This document shows, one piece after another, positions 1 to 10,740 of a stretch of DNA of 64,000 nucleotides (positions are counted from its first letter, which is position 1; every line of letters starts with the position of its first letter). The notes under the pieces were generated by a model. It was given only the letters and a program-made list of their open reading frames with translations. It was not told where the DNA came from and ran no database searches. The position numbers were made by a program, and so were the translations under genes. The stretch covers positions 3,577,001-3,641,000 of the forward strand of contig CP084619.1 of NCBI GenBank assembly GCA_025917655.1, given 5' to 3'. This stretch comes from Chlorella sorokiniana. Taxonomy: Eukaryota; Chlorophyta; Trebouxiophyceae; Chlorellales; Chlorellaceae.

Positions 1-84
1 GCTGTCCTTTCTGCTGGCTCTGACCACAAATCTGATGGCGGCGCACGCGCCCGCCCCCCTCCCCCGCGTTGCACACACACGCAG

Positions 85-1574
85 TGCTGGTGGAGGTGGT
101 GCAGGACGCGTGCGCCCTGCTGGAGTGCCGCCAGCCGCTGGAGCTGTGCTCCGCTGTGCGCCCCCTGCAGGACCTTGCGGCGCTGGTGCCCCGCATGGAG
201 CGCTTTGTCGGCGACGTGTGCGCGGTGGGTGCACTGACTGGGAGTGCTGAGAGCTAGGGGGCAGGGCCGCGCCACATTCACTTGAGACTGAGTGTCTCAT
301 GGGAGTGTGAGCGCCGCGCATCTGTCGCTTTGCTTACCCCGGCAGTTGGTGTCCCGCCCGCAGGCCGTGTTTCAGAAAGGGCTGGCACACGTCCCTGAGG
401 CCCTGCGGCAGGACAATCCTGGGGATGTGCCCGCTGTGCTGGCTGCTTGGATAGCAGGTGGTCGGCTGGGGTCAGTCTTTGCCTCCCCATCTGTGAAGGC
501 AGCAGCTGCTCCTCCTTCCTCAGCCTGACGGGCAACCCTGCGGTACCCCCCATCATCTTGACCTTGCACCAGAGCTGTCAGAGCTCACGGAGACGCGGGG
601 CGTGATGCGAGCCCTCATGCGCCAGCTGAGCAGCCGCGTGACGGTGCAGCCTGCCGACCCGCCGCCGGTGAGGCGCTTCACTGCAGGATCTTGATTGCCT
701 GGCTTTAATCATATGCGCATTTCCCACCGGATTGGCTAAACAACTCTCTGAGTGTGCCTCTGCTTCCCCAGACTGCGGCAGAGGTGGTGCCGCTGGTTGC
801 ATCCCTGGTGGATCTGGAACGGCGCGTGTTTCACTCGCAGGAGGTCATTGAAGGTGGTTGCAGTCGCCCAGGGCTCGATGGGAACCGCATCGGCTTTGGC
901 TACTGCAGGGGCTCGCTGCCTTCCATGCCTCACACACCTGGCCACGCCTTGCTCGCCCTGCCCTCCTTCCATGCAGCCGCGGAGGCAGCTATAGCGGCAC
1001 AGCCGGACCTCCTGCTGCACCGCATCGTGCTCCAGTTCCAGCGCTTGTTTGAATGCCGCGGCCTGGATGGGGTGCTACCAGCCATGAACAAACTCTACCT
1101 TGCGCACACAGGCAAGCCTGAGGCTTCTTACGTCTTGCAGGGCACGTCACAGCTTGCAACCAACCAACCCTGCGCCCTGCCAGCCATCGGCTTGTTTCTG
1201 GACCCCCTCCCCGCAGAGGCCCAGACGTTCTTGACGGCCCTCAGGGCGGCTGTAGGGCTCGACCCTGGTGCCAGCCTGGAGGCATGCACCAACCGGCTGG
1301 ACCAGCTGCTGCGCGACTCGCGGGGGAGCTTGCCAGCATGCTGCCAGCCAGCGAACGCGGAGCAGCTGCACCTGCACTCCCGGCCCGCTCCACTGCGGTG
1401 GTTGTGGAGGTGGACACGCAGAGGCGGGGCCTGCAGGAGGCGGCCAGAGTGGCAGTGGAGCGCATGGCATCACGACGGGGTGGCCCCAAGTGCAAATTTT
1501 TGTCCCTGCCCGGCGCAACAGCACAGAAGACAGAGAACAGTGAGAGCACCGTCGGGCACCTTATGTCACGCTAG
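85..1574 (+). CDS. CEP70: CEP70-like centrosomal protein, 3' portion (5' end outside window)
   Basis: Probable C-terminal half of a CEP70-family protein, a centrosome/basal-body component that in animals binds gamma-tubulin. The first readable exon follows a CAG acceptor and spans 85-224, encoding a helical stretch with PLQDLAALVPRMERFVGDV. Later exons carry VFQKGLAHVPEALRQDN (about 367-413), an exon near 590-670, TAAEVVPLVASLVDLERRVF (from about 776), then the best family match, LHRIVLQFQRLFECRGLDGV and LPAMNKLYLAHT (about 1017-1110), followed by EAQTFLTALRAAVGLDPGAS. That last block resembles the conserved CEP70 C-terminus (HFQ-LFDV---GV-P-MN--Y). The frame shifts near 1315-1325 at a GGGGG run; the continuing frame ends at TAG 1572-1574, while the unshifted frame ends at 1641. 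Assignment rests on the remembered family motif only. The gene converges on the RWP-RK gene. Confidence 0.7.
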
Positions 1575-2267
1575 ACATGTTGCAAAAAGTGGTGGCAAAA
1601 AAGCTAAACAACCATGTGTACAAACAAAGCACGCATCTTGAGGAGCAGGGGGCAGGTGGCGGACAGGCGGGAGGAGCTGGACACAGATCAACAGAGTGTG
1701 TGTGGCCTTGCAAGAAGGTCTGATTGAAGGACAGTGTGGGGACATGTTTGAAGAAGCTCGGCGATTAAGCCGGAAAGGTTTCTGAGGTACCAAGCAATGG
1801 TGATGCTTTGAAGGGCGCCTGGATCCTTTGCTGCAATCTAAGGGGCATGCCAAACATGCAGGGGCACTGGTCCCTCTGCTGCTTTGGTCATGGCGTTGAT
1901 GGGCTTGCTTAGGAGAAAATAATGTTGTTAGTTGGGGCTGGAATATTAATGTTGGCTCTTCTTGCTGCCAATGGGCTGGCAAGCCCTGCCAAGCTTAGTA
2001 GAGTGGGGTTGGTTTGCTCAGTGAGCACCGCTTACTTCCCCTGCCGAGAAGAAAAGATTGTAAGGAAGGCAGGGTGCACAGACAGTTGGGGTGGGGTTGC
2101 ATAAAGGTTTGCATCAACGAACGTTTGTTTCTACTAGCGTCAAATGTTCAAAAGCCAGACGGCACCCTAGATGAGAAGGAGAGGGGTCGGTCAGACAGCT
2201 GTAGCTGGGTACTTGATACACATGCGAAGCGGCGAGCCTTGCAGCCGGCCCTGGCCGCTGCACCCCT
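1575..2267. other. Convergent intergenic stretch, no gene seen
   Basis: This lies between the CEP70-like and RWP-RK 3' ends. A TGTAA motif at 2059-2063 on the plus strand could serve the CEP70-like transcript, but it is about 480 bases past the inferred stop. Base composition is less GC-rich than in the flanking exons. No supported coding sequence was found. Confidence 0.6.
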
Positions 2268-4313
2268 TCAAACGACGTAGGATCCATCAGAGCAGGCGTT
2301 GAGCAGGCGGCGCAGGTGGAGCATGGCCTGCTGGCGGAAGGCGGCGTCTCCGTGGAACACCTCGTTCAAATTGCTCTCCACAGCGCCTGCCCCCGGCCGA
2401 GTGCGACCGCTTGCGTGCAGCGCCGCCCGGCCCGCTGGGGCGGCTGGTCTCCAGCTGCTGTCGTGCCTTGAACTCCAGCTTGAACATGGCCTGGCGGAAC
2501 TGCGGGCAGGGCAGGGATGATGCCAAGCAGCCTGTGTGAGGCTGAGGCTGGTGTCCGACGAAGGGACGCGGCGGACCCCACCAGATCAGGAGAACCATGC
2601 AACACCCTGGAGAGGATGCCCTGCAATCCCCTTGCAACAATGCAGCACACCTGCTTGAATGCATCATCAATCGGTCCCACATTCATGCGGGCAAGCCGGC
2701 AAAACTCTTGCTCCATTAGCGCATCGGCTGCCTCACGCTCCTCGGCAGGTGCGCATGCAAAGTACTCCTGCAGCGTGGGCAAGGACAGCAAGATGATGAG
2801 GTTTGAGGGCGGTACTGATTGAGCTTGTATGACGCCTGGCGGGACAGCTAGCCCTGCAACTTTGCGGGTAACCGTCCCTGGCCCTGCTTGTCGCTGTGGT
2901 TTGCAGCGTCCCCCGGCATGACAACGCCACTCACTCGTATCTTGTCCCGCAGATTCCTCAGGGAGCAGCGCGCGGTACGGCCAGCGGACCAGTCCACTCT
3001 GGCGGCACAGCTGCATGCAAGGGACGGGTGGCAGGTGGGTGCGCGGTGCCACCTTGCTCACAGTCAGGGCAGGACAGGCGGTGCCGGTTTGCAGCGCCCC
3101 TGCAGCAGGGGGTGCCCACCTTCTTCAGGGTGGTGACACCCACGCCCAGCTGCTCTGCCGCCTCTCTCAGGGTCATGTCGAAGTAGCCCTGCATCAGGGA
3201 GCGGAGCAGGCGCTCAGCATGCCCCGCCACACTGCAGAGGGAGCTCAGCTGGCGCACCGACAGCTGAAGCAGGAAGTTGCAAGGCCCTTGCGCCCCCGTA
3301 ACCCACATTTTCATCCAGGAATGCCGCGCTCAAGCCCAGTTCCTGGCCCTCGGCTGCTGGCACGCTGGTCGCCGCCTCCTCGTCACTGGCATGTGCCTCG
3401 CGCCTGATGCGCGCCACCATTGGCTGGCTGCTGGCTGCGCGGCATTGTGTTGAGCCACGACGACCACTGCATATGACGGACACAGCAAGGATTCGTAAGG
3501 CGTTTGGTCTCAGCAGAGTTTGCACGCAGAAGTTGCTTACGTCAGCGACAGCCGAGCTCACCTGTGCAGTCCATCCGCCGCAGTCTCGCTGCTGGCGGCA
3601 GACGAGGGCCGAGGCGCATCCGCTCCGCTGCCCCGATCCCACGGCTGCACCTTGCCGCCGACCCGAGGCAGGCAAATGCCGATCTCATCAATACCTGTGG
3701 CGGCCGGCTCCAGCGTGTCAGATGCCTGCATCAGCGGCCAGCCACGCAGCGCGGGTCCTGCCGGGCTTGCAGTGAGTCCTCGGCCGCGGGCGGTGCCGCG
3801 CCGCCATCCACCTCCATCAGCGCATCCATGGCATCGTGGTCGACTTCCACCTCGACCATGTTCAGGTGAATGAAGTGGCGGCTGCGTGCAGGGCAAGTGG
3901 GCTTGTGAGTAGGGCTTGAAACTGCGGCAAGGCATGAGCAGGTAATCCACCAACCGGCGGCCAGGAGGACTGTGCCCCACTGAAGCGCACCTCATAGGGT
4001 CTGTTGCCACCGGCATAACGTGCTCCAGGGTCTGACCGGAAGCGCAGCTGGCCAGACCACCCAAACTGATGCCCAGGCAGGGTGTGGCAGAAGGCGACAT
4101 GAGCGGGAGGGCGGGGATGGAGGCAGGCGTCTGCGTGAAACCCAGCGGCTTGATGCCCATGGGAGTGCCAGCAGACAAGGCCGCTGATTCGGGCCACAAG
4201 CCGCTCGTCGTGTTGCAGGGGAGAATGCAAGGCTGCTGGCCTTGAAATGAAAGGATGGCCTGCACAAGGGAAAAGGTCGGCGGCGCTGGCGTCAGCGGCT
4301 CAGGGAAGACCAA
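2268..4313 (-). CDS. RWP-RK domain transcription factor
   Basis: Member of the plant and algal RWP-RK family (NIN-like and RKD-like factors for nitrogen response or gamete/embryo identity). The exon at about 3314-3125 encodes GYFDMTLREAAEQLGVGVTT then LKK, the first helices of the domain. After an intron, the next exon (about 3018-2945) gives LCRQSGLVRWPYR, containing the RWPYR signature. Just after it the frame slips by one base near 2968-2974; the shifted frame reads RSLRNLRDKIR and meets a GTGAGT donor, as expected for this domain. Downstream exons carry LPTLQEYFACAPAEEREAAD, then a helical region ending SDGSYVV and TGA at 2270-2268. Upstream coding sequence to 4313 (PMGIKPLGFTQTPASIPALP) looks real, but the start is uncertain. 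A further exon beginning MVEVEVDHDAMDAL at 3859 is possible. The subfamily cannot be fixed; no PB1 domain was seen. Confidence 0.82.
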
Positions 4314-5049
4314 GTCGGGCTTCGTTGAAGCCAGATCCCCGGTCGTATTCGAGGCACGCCACGCCTATTTTGGAATGATGAACCCAATCTAACGTGCCTG
4401 ATGTCGCGAGGGCTTCAGTTCGGTGTGCTCCGTGATCGCCCCCGAAAACATGGTGCCCCTGCAGGCAAGCGGGCGCCAAACGACTCTTCAATACTTTCTA
4501 TGAAGTTGGCAGGAGCTTGCCGAGACTCGGCACGCGTTTAGGGGCCTGGCACCAACCGGCTGGCGCGCCATGAGCCTCGGTTGAAGAGCCCCTTTGCAGC
4601 CGGCCCCAAGCCCTCACCCTGACCGCTGTATGGCTACCCACCGTGTGTATTGTCCAAAGGGTCCAGTGACGGGAGAGCAGAGTCGATCGTGGGGGCGGAG
4701 AGCAGGAGCCTTGCACGATGGAGGCGGGTGGGGTGCAGAGGAGCCACAGCGGCAACAGAGTTTCACAGTAAGCGAGTAGAGGAGGGACAAAGCAGCTAAA
4801 GCCTGCTGTATGTTACCGCTTCCCGGGTGCACCTTCCAGTTTCCAGTTGACCCATGAGGACCCTTTGACCGCGCATTGACTGGGCCCTACCCTTCGCTGA
4901 CAGCCCCTTCCTGGCACTTCGGGCGCGTCCTTCAGCATTCAAAATTCTATCAGGGTCAAGTAAGGGAGCGAAGCAAGGGGAAAACGCCAGCCATGAAGCA
5001 CAAAGGCAGCGCAGAGAGGTTGCCAGCCAGACAAACGTTGCTGGTTGCA
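4314..5049. other. Intergenic region upstream of the RWP-RK gene
   Basis: This holds the putative promoter and 5' region of the RWP-RK gene and the 3' flank of prefoldin 3. The RWP-RK N-terminus may extend into 4313-4490. No other coding feature was supported. Confidence 0.5.
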
Positions 5050-6006
5050 TCAAGCTCCCACGCCCGCTGCCCCTTGCCGCCGATTCTGCACGTCCCAGTT
5101 GTACACACGCGCCATGGAAACCTGCAGCCCACGATCGGCAGGCACAGTCTTGCAGAACTGAACAATGGAAAGCAAACTCGCCTGGTTGTCAGCCATCCCT
5201 CTTCACACAGCCGCACCCACCTCTGTCGTGGTCAGCTGGTCCTTGATGTACTCGTGCTCCCACTGCACCACCTCCAGCTGCTGCTTGCACCCCGTCAGCT
5301 GCCGCTCCAGCAGGGCGCGCGCCTCTGGCAGCGGGTACTCCAGCATCACCCCCGCCCCCAGCCACAAGTTGACCGACTCCACATCCGCCACGCGTGCCCG
5401 CGCATATACCTGGTCAGACAGGCTGAAATCCAATACCGTCTGCATGGCAACAGGACGGGAGGTATGAGACAAAAAGGGCACGCAGGAGGAGGTGTCCAAC
5501 AGGGCACTGCAAAATACAGGTCACCGCCCCGGCGCTGCTGAAGAGTAGTACTGCTTCCTTGCAGTCACAAGCAGAGCCCCAAGCTGACCATGTTGAGCCG
5601 TTCCCATTGTACACACCGATTCTCCTGCCTCCTGCCGCTGCAAAAGCAGGTTGACTGCGTCCAGGCACTTTTGGATCTCGGGTCGCTTGAACGCCAGCCG
5701 CCGCTTGCGCTGCACGAGCTCTGCCTCTATGTACTTGTACTTTTGGTGGTTTGACCGAAGCTCACTGATGACATCTTCTGCCTTGCGTCCTGCAGCAAAG
5801 GAGGCGGATCACATGGGGTAAGGCTGGGACAAAGAGAAGGTGCAAGCTGCAGCAGGCAGGCAGGTGGGCGGGCATGGGCGGCGGGAGTGCCTGCGGGCCA
5901 GGCAGTGCTGCGTCGCACCTTGCATGTAAGCCTGGACATCCTCCATAAACTGGGCGGCCGGCACCAGCTCTGGCAAGTTGGATAGCGGGTTTTCTGTGCC
6001 TGCCAT
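5050..6006 (-). CDS. PFD3: Prefoldin subunit 3 (VBP1)
   Basis: Alpha-type subunit of the hexameric prefoldin co-chaperone, which hands nascent actin and tubulin to the CCT chaperonin in the cytosol. Four exons with GT-AG borders join in frame: 6006-5919, 5789-5617, 5439-5221 and 5121-5050. The product starts MAGTENPLSNLPELVPAA and carries the N-terminal helix (KYKYIEAELVQRKRRLAFKR), the central beta-hairpin region (SVNLWLGAGVMLEYPLPEA, close to the VBP1 CLWLGANVMLEY motif) and the C-terminal helix ending TTTEVSMARVYNWDVQNRRQ before GAAGVGA and the stop. At about 183 residues it matches usual PFD3 length. No frameshift is needed. It is divergent from the pKIWI502-like gene across about 0.4 kb. 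Confidence 0.95.
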
Positions 6007-6419
6007 GCTGCTCTGCTGCTTGATGCGACCAGATCGCAAAAAGTAAAGGCTAGTCAGCAATCAGGCCACTTGTCGCCAGGACCTCTAGCCTTTTACTGCA
6101 CGTGAAGCGAAGCGGTGCTGGTGTTTTCGAACCGAAGGAGCGAGCGATTGGGAGCTTTCTCTGATTCGAGAAAATTGCAAGCATGCATGTTCTGCCGCTT
6201 TCAGGGTCAAGGAGCCTGGTGCCGGCGATCGCCACGCCACGGCATGTCACCAGCCAGCCTAGTGCTGCGGCCTCATGTAAACTTGTCCCCGCTTTGCTGC
6301 ATTGTCCGCTCACCTGTATCGTGATCGCATTACATTCCACGCATCGCTGGATCCCACCCCGTCTCTTCCACACCCCTGCCGTTCTCAGTCTCATCCAGGA
6401 GAACTTTCGATTGCTCCCT
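6007..6419. promoter_or_regulatory. Divergent promoter region, PFD3 / pKIWI502-like gene
   Basis: 413 bp between the start codons of two diverging genes, so it must hold both 5' UTRs and core promoters. I see no clear TATA box or other named element. Confidence 0.6.
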
Positions 6420-8028
6420 ATGTCTGCCGTGGCTGTGGTTAGGATGCCTGCCATGGCTGCCGGCCGCGCAGTGGCGGCCAGCGGAACTCCGTCGCGCGCG
6501 TGGCGGCCAGTCTGCGCACTCGGACACTCCGTGCCGCTGCGGCCCCTAGGTGTGGTTCTGTGTGCGCTCAAGTGTATGGCGAGCAGTTTTACCTCATCTG
6601 AAATTTCAGCGATCATGCTTCCATGCTCCCAGGCGCCTGCGGCAACGTGGCAGCGGCCTCATTGTTCATGCCAACTGGGGCGCCCCTGTCGAGTTTGCTG
6701 CCGGCAAGGTACGCATTTTGGTGATGGCAAACCAGGGTGCAAAGGGCCCAACTGCACCCAGTTTACTGTAGTTCAGCCAGCGTTGCCTGCCTTGCTGGCT
6801 GCCGGTCTTGTTGTCGAGGCTGCACCCCGATTCTGATGTCCAGGTGCTGAGCAACGAGAAGGAGGCGGAGCAGCTGCAGCGCCTCAAGGTGCAGATTGGC
6901 GGCGCAGCGTCCGCCTACACCAAGGCCGCCAGTTCATCCAGGTGCGGGGGCTGCTTCTTGCGTCCGTGCATCCTTCACGTGGGTGGTCCCCACTCCTCGC
7001 TGCACTCCTTGCTGCTGGAACCCACCGCGCCACCGCGCCTGCAGGCCAAGTTTGGCGAGGAGGGCAAGCCCGGCTTCTTTGCCATCGCCTCGCCGCCGGG
7101 CGCCGACAAGGAGAACGGGGTGGTGGAGCTGCTGGTCAAGAACCAGGGCGGCACCGCGGAGCAGCTGTGTGCGGCGGGGTCGGGTGAGGCGCGGGCGGTG
7201 GTGGGACACGACGTGTGCTGATGTCCAGCGCCGTGCAGGGCTGGCTGCGCCCAGCCGCGCCCCGGCCACGGATGCCGGGATGACCGCAACTGCTGGCTCC
7301 TCTGTGCCGCGCAGGAGCCGAGGTGCTGGTGAGCGCCCCCATGGGCAAGGGCTTCCCAGTGGACGCCATCCCCCCGCCCAGTTCCCCACCGTCCTCATCT
7401 TCGCCACCGGCTCAGGTGAGGCGCCTGCGCTGCATGGGGCTGCCCCCCCTGCAGGTCTCAGGGGCCGCAGTTTGTCGCGAAGGGTGGCGTTGCCAGGCCA
7501 GCGCTGCGGCATGTCTCCCAGCAGCGCTTGGCCGCGTCCTGACTGGCTGGCCTGTGATCTGCCCTCCCCCTTCCTGCCAGGCATCTCCCCCATCCGCGCC
7601 CTCATCGAGTCGGGGGCGCTGCAGGCGGAGCAGCGGCGCGACGTGCGCCTCTACTACGGCGTGCGCTCCCGACCACCTGGCCTTTGCCGCCGCCATCCCG
7701 CAGTGGGAGGCCGCCGGGGTCAAGGTGGTCCCCGTGTTCTCCGAGAGCGGCGAGGGCTATGTGCAGGACGTTTTCGCCAAGGTGGGCGACCCCGCAGCGC
7801 TGTGCTGGGTGCATGGGGTGCGCGCTGTGGGATGGATGTCGAGGACCCAAGGCTGCAAGTCACTACAATACACAACGTGCAACCCCTGGCCCCGCGCCTC
7901 GGCAGGACGACGGCATCTCTGACTGGTCCGGCGTGGCAGCGGTGCTGTGTGGGCAGAAGGAGATGGCGGGGGCGGTGAAGGAGCTGCTGGGCGCCAAGGG
8001 CGTGGAGCAGATTCTCACCAACTTCTGA
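6420..8028 (+). CDS. Plastid ferredoxin-NADP reductase-fold protein, pKIWI502-like
   Basis: Belongs to the plant 'fruit protein pKIWI502' family: an FNR-type FAD domain plus NAD(P)-binding module, predicted plastidial. The N-terminus, MSAVAVVRMPAMAAGRAVAA, is Ala/Arg-rich like a transit peptide. Conserved blocks follow in order: VLSNEKEAEQLQRLKVQIGG (exon from 6844), KPGFFAIASPPG and VVELLVKNQGGTAEQLC (exon from 7045), AEVLVSAPMGKGF and TVLIFATGSG (from 7315), ISPIRALIESGALQ with DVRLYYGVRS (from 7582), GVKVVPVFSESGEGYVQ, and the C-terminal exon with VAAVLCGQKEMAGAV ending ILTNF (TGA 8026-8028). The reading frame must change at about 6921-6928, 7371-7381 and 7665-7672, all in GC-rich runs inside conserved motifs, so these are probably assembly losses. 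The electron-transfer partner is unknown. Confidence 0.85.
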
Positions 8029-8670
8029 GAGCGCCGCTCCGCCTCCTTGCCTCGTGTACGCCGTCCCAACGGTGGCCAACATTGTTCCAGCTGCCTTTGA
8101 GCGAGGAGCTTGTATTCTGCGCACTTGAATGTTACTATGCCTGCTATCCCGATCTGATCTGTCCGCAGCTCCGTATCCTGTAGCTGTCAATGCCACAACC
8201 AGGTAGCCAACCACCAGAGAGGCATAGCTCTCTAACCAGTTTGGTGGGTGCTAATGTGGAAGCAGGCGCCCTGCCACAGTCGGCAGCAGGTTGTGTATGG
8301 CACTGTTGCTGACGAGTGCCCTTACAGCGGGCTGAGTTGAAAAGGTGAACATAAGAGGGCAGGGCAATGAGAAACGCAGGGAATGAAATTGGCACGCGCG
8401 GGATGCGCTGGGTATGCCACAGTAGGTGCCAAAAATCAACACGCTGCAACAGGGTACAGGGTACAAACTCGGGCGCATGCTGGTACAATTTGATGGCGAG
8501 CCTTTGGAACGTGTGGTGCCAGTGCAGAAATATGCGTGAACAGGGCGCATTGGACTGTTTGAACAGCAATGAACTGTTGAGCAGCGCACCAAGAAGCCCT
8601 ACCGTCCCAACAGCCATTGGGGAGCAGCGGGCAAGGCCAGGCGGTGCGAAAGCAGGGCGCGCCTCGCCCA
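8029..8670. other. Convergent intergenic stretch, no gene seen
   Basis: 3' flanks of the pKIWI502-like gene and the YccV-domain gene. The only notable element is a minus-strand TGTAA motif at 8322-8326. No supported reading frame. Confidence 0.55.
8322..8326 (-). terminator. Possible TGTAA polyadenylation signal (YccV gene)
   Basis: TGTAA on the minus strand, about 345 bases past the YccV-gene stop. TGTAA is the known polyadenylation signal of chlorophyte algae. The distance is long, so this is tentative. Confidence 0.35.
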
Positions 8671-10006
8671 TCAAGCCAGCGAGCTGGCCCAGCTGCGGGC
8701 GTCGTTGCGGCCGCGCTGCAGGCGCGCCTCCTGGCCAGCCTCCTCGTCCTCGGGCTCGTCGTGTGCCAACAGGTTGGCATCGTCGCCGATGGGCGCTGTG
8801 TCCTCATACGGATAGTCGTCGGGATACTCCCACTGGGGTCGGGGAGGGGGTGAAGTGGGGTGGGGTCGGGCGCATGGATGGCTGGGAACTGGGTGGTGTT
8901 GCTGAGGAGGGGCAGTGTCGTTATGTGGCAGGAAAGGCACAGCCAGTACAACAAAGCAGTGCGGCAGCCCTGCAGGTGCCAGCCTGCTGAGCTGGCGGCG
9001 GGGAGCACGTGCCGACGCAGCCGACCTGCAGCTTGGGGCAGGGCACGTAGCGGGACAGGGAGCGCGAGTAGCCTGAGAAGTACGAGTCCAAGGCGCGATG
9101 CACAATGCGCGTGCTGCGGATGGGCTGGATATTGTCCTGCGCCACATATTTAGTGATGCGCACTGCAGGCGGGGGGGTGTGGAGGGGCAGCAAGGGTGGT
9201 CGGCGCAGGGAACAGATAAAGCGCGCCTGAGCCGCTGCGCCCCCGACACGCTGCAGGTGTAAGGACGCTGGGCTGACCCTCGGGCTGCTTCAGCAAGCAC
9301 GGCCTCATGGTGTTGCAAAGGTACAACGCTCACCGCCTCCAAACAGGCGCACACAGTCGGTCTCGTCAGGTAGGCAGTAGTAGAACGGCTGCGAGGGGTT
9401 CTGCGCAGCAGAGCAGCCAGGGCAAAGCGGAGAGTGAGTGCTACATGAAGAAGAAGTGCCGCGCATGCAGTCCCAAACGGCGCCCCGTACTGTCCGCACC
9501 TGCACATTCATTGCCTTCATCCAGGCCTCATCTCTCGCGCACTCCCGGTCCCAGCCGTAGATGACGCCCCTGAACCCAAACTTCTTGTGCACAAACACCT
9601 GGCCCACGGCGTACTTGACGCCCTCCTTGTTGCCGCGGTCACGCCGCATCTCCCGCATCGCGCTGAGCTGCTGCTGGTAGGTGGTGTGCAGCACGCGCAC
9701 CGCCTCCAGCCCGCGGTCCAGGGCAGCTGCTGCTTCCTCGCCTTGCGCGCTGGCGCACGCACCAATTTCGGCCCGGGCCAGAGCCGGGATTGCTGCTGCA
9801 CCCAGGTCTGCATGCCGCATGAGGGCGCTGTGGGGAAGCAGGCCACCTGTGAGCTCAGAGCCGCTGCCGGCAGCGCGAACGCCGCGCAGGGAAGGCGCAA
9901 GCACGGCAATGTCTCCTGGCCGCAGGTTGAAGGGCACGTCGGCGTTGGCACGGCTCCATCTGAGCATCGCGCGGTAGACGGCCAACGCCAGCCTATTGGG
10001 GCCCAT
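8671..10006 (-). CDS. YccV/HspQ-like (hemimethylated-DNA-binding fold) domain protein
   Basis: Contains the YccV-like domain found in bacterial HspQ, F-box protein 21 and POLDIP2, a beta-barrel linked to protease or degradation adaptors. Exons 10006-9500, 9400-9334, 9162-9026 and 8832-8671 join in frame. The N-terminal 110 residues are helical and begin MGPNRLALAVYRAMLRWSRA. The domain then reads KYAVGQVFVHKKFGFRGVIY, GWDRECARDEAWMKAMNVQ, NPSQPFYYCLPDETDCVRLF and VRITKYVAQDNIQPI, a complete match in order to the fold (GxVxxHKxxGYRGVIxGWD ... YxVLxD ... YVAQENL). A short acidic tail (YPDDYPYEDTAPIGDDANLL) ends SLA and TGA at 8673-8671. No F-box was found, so this is a stand-alone adaptor-like protein. 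Its location and partner are unknown. Confidence 0.85.
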
Positions 10007-10740
10007 GGCGCCCGCCTTTTAAGCTACTGGGCGAGGCCAGAGGCAATGTCCGTGCAGTCGCGTAGGGTTAACTGCAGGGATGTGCATACGCATAACAGCA
10101 AACACAGCTTGCCCGCTGGTTCAGGCCAAACATGCGCGGCGGGCGGGCGGGCGTTGCCGCAGGGCAGCCAACTGGCTGCCACCTGACGGCTGGTGATTTA
10201 CACCCTTGATTTGCTGACGGTTATCCCTCCACCAAAGGTGTCGGGCAGGCACCAAAGGGTGCCCGCCTCAGCAGACAAGCGGAGGTCCCTTTACGACCTG
10301 TCCAACTGCCTAACAGGACCATGGAACATCACGTTGAACATACTGCCAACTCACCTGCGCTGCACAGGCTGGCCTGTTTGGCTGAGGCCCTTGGGCTGCA
10401 GAATGCCCGTGTGTTGCAGGTCCTACGTCTTTCAATCCTGAGCAGCAACCAGTCCGAAATGTTGATCACAACCCGACACTCCGCCGAGGCACGCACCATT
10501 GCCAGAGGCACACGCCCAGGTGGCTGCCAGGTCGGCTTCTGCTTTCGAGCTCTCCCCGCACGGGCCCTTTGCCAGTTGGTCTGACCGACATCTGCAACCT
10601 TCGAACCTCAAACGACAGGACATCCATACATCCACCTTCGTCTCGTGTTGACAATACTGACCAACAAGCGCCGGCTGACTTACACACGCATGAAATCAAA
10701 CGAGGGAAAGAGAATTTGACATACTCCACTCTTCAGCACG
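10007..10740. promoter_or_regulatory. Divergent promoter region, YccV gene / lipocalin-like gene
   Basis: 734 bp between two start codons; it should contain both promoters and 5' UTRs. The half nearest the lipocalin-like gene is AT-richer than the surrounding exons. No named element recognised. Confidence 0.55.

Noticed and set aside
1922-2280. Open frames in the interval after the CEP70-like gene
   Set aside because: Short, without conserved motifs, and in sequence of non-coding composition.
9600-10006. LYR-motif (mitochondrial Fe-S/complex I) domain at the N-terminus of the YccV protein, from VYRAMLRW
   Set aside because: A single YR-like triplet in one helix is not enough; the following LYR-family residues were not recognised.
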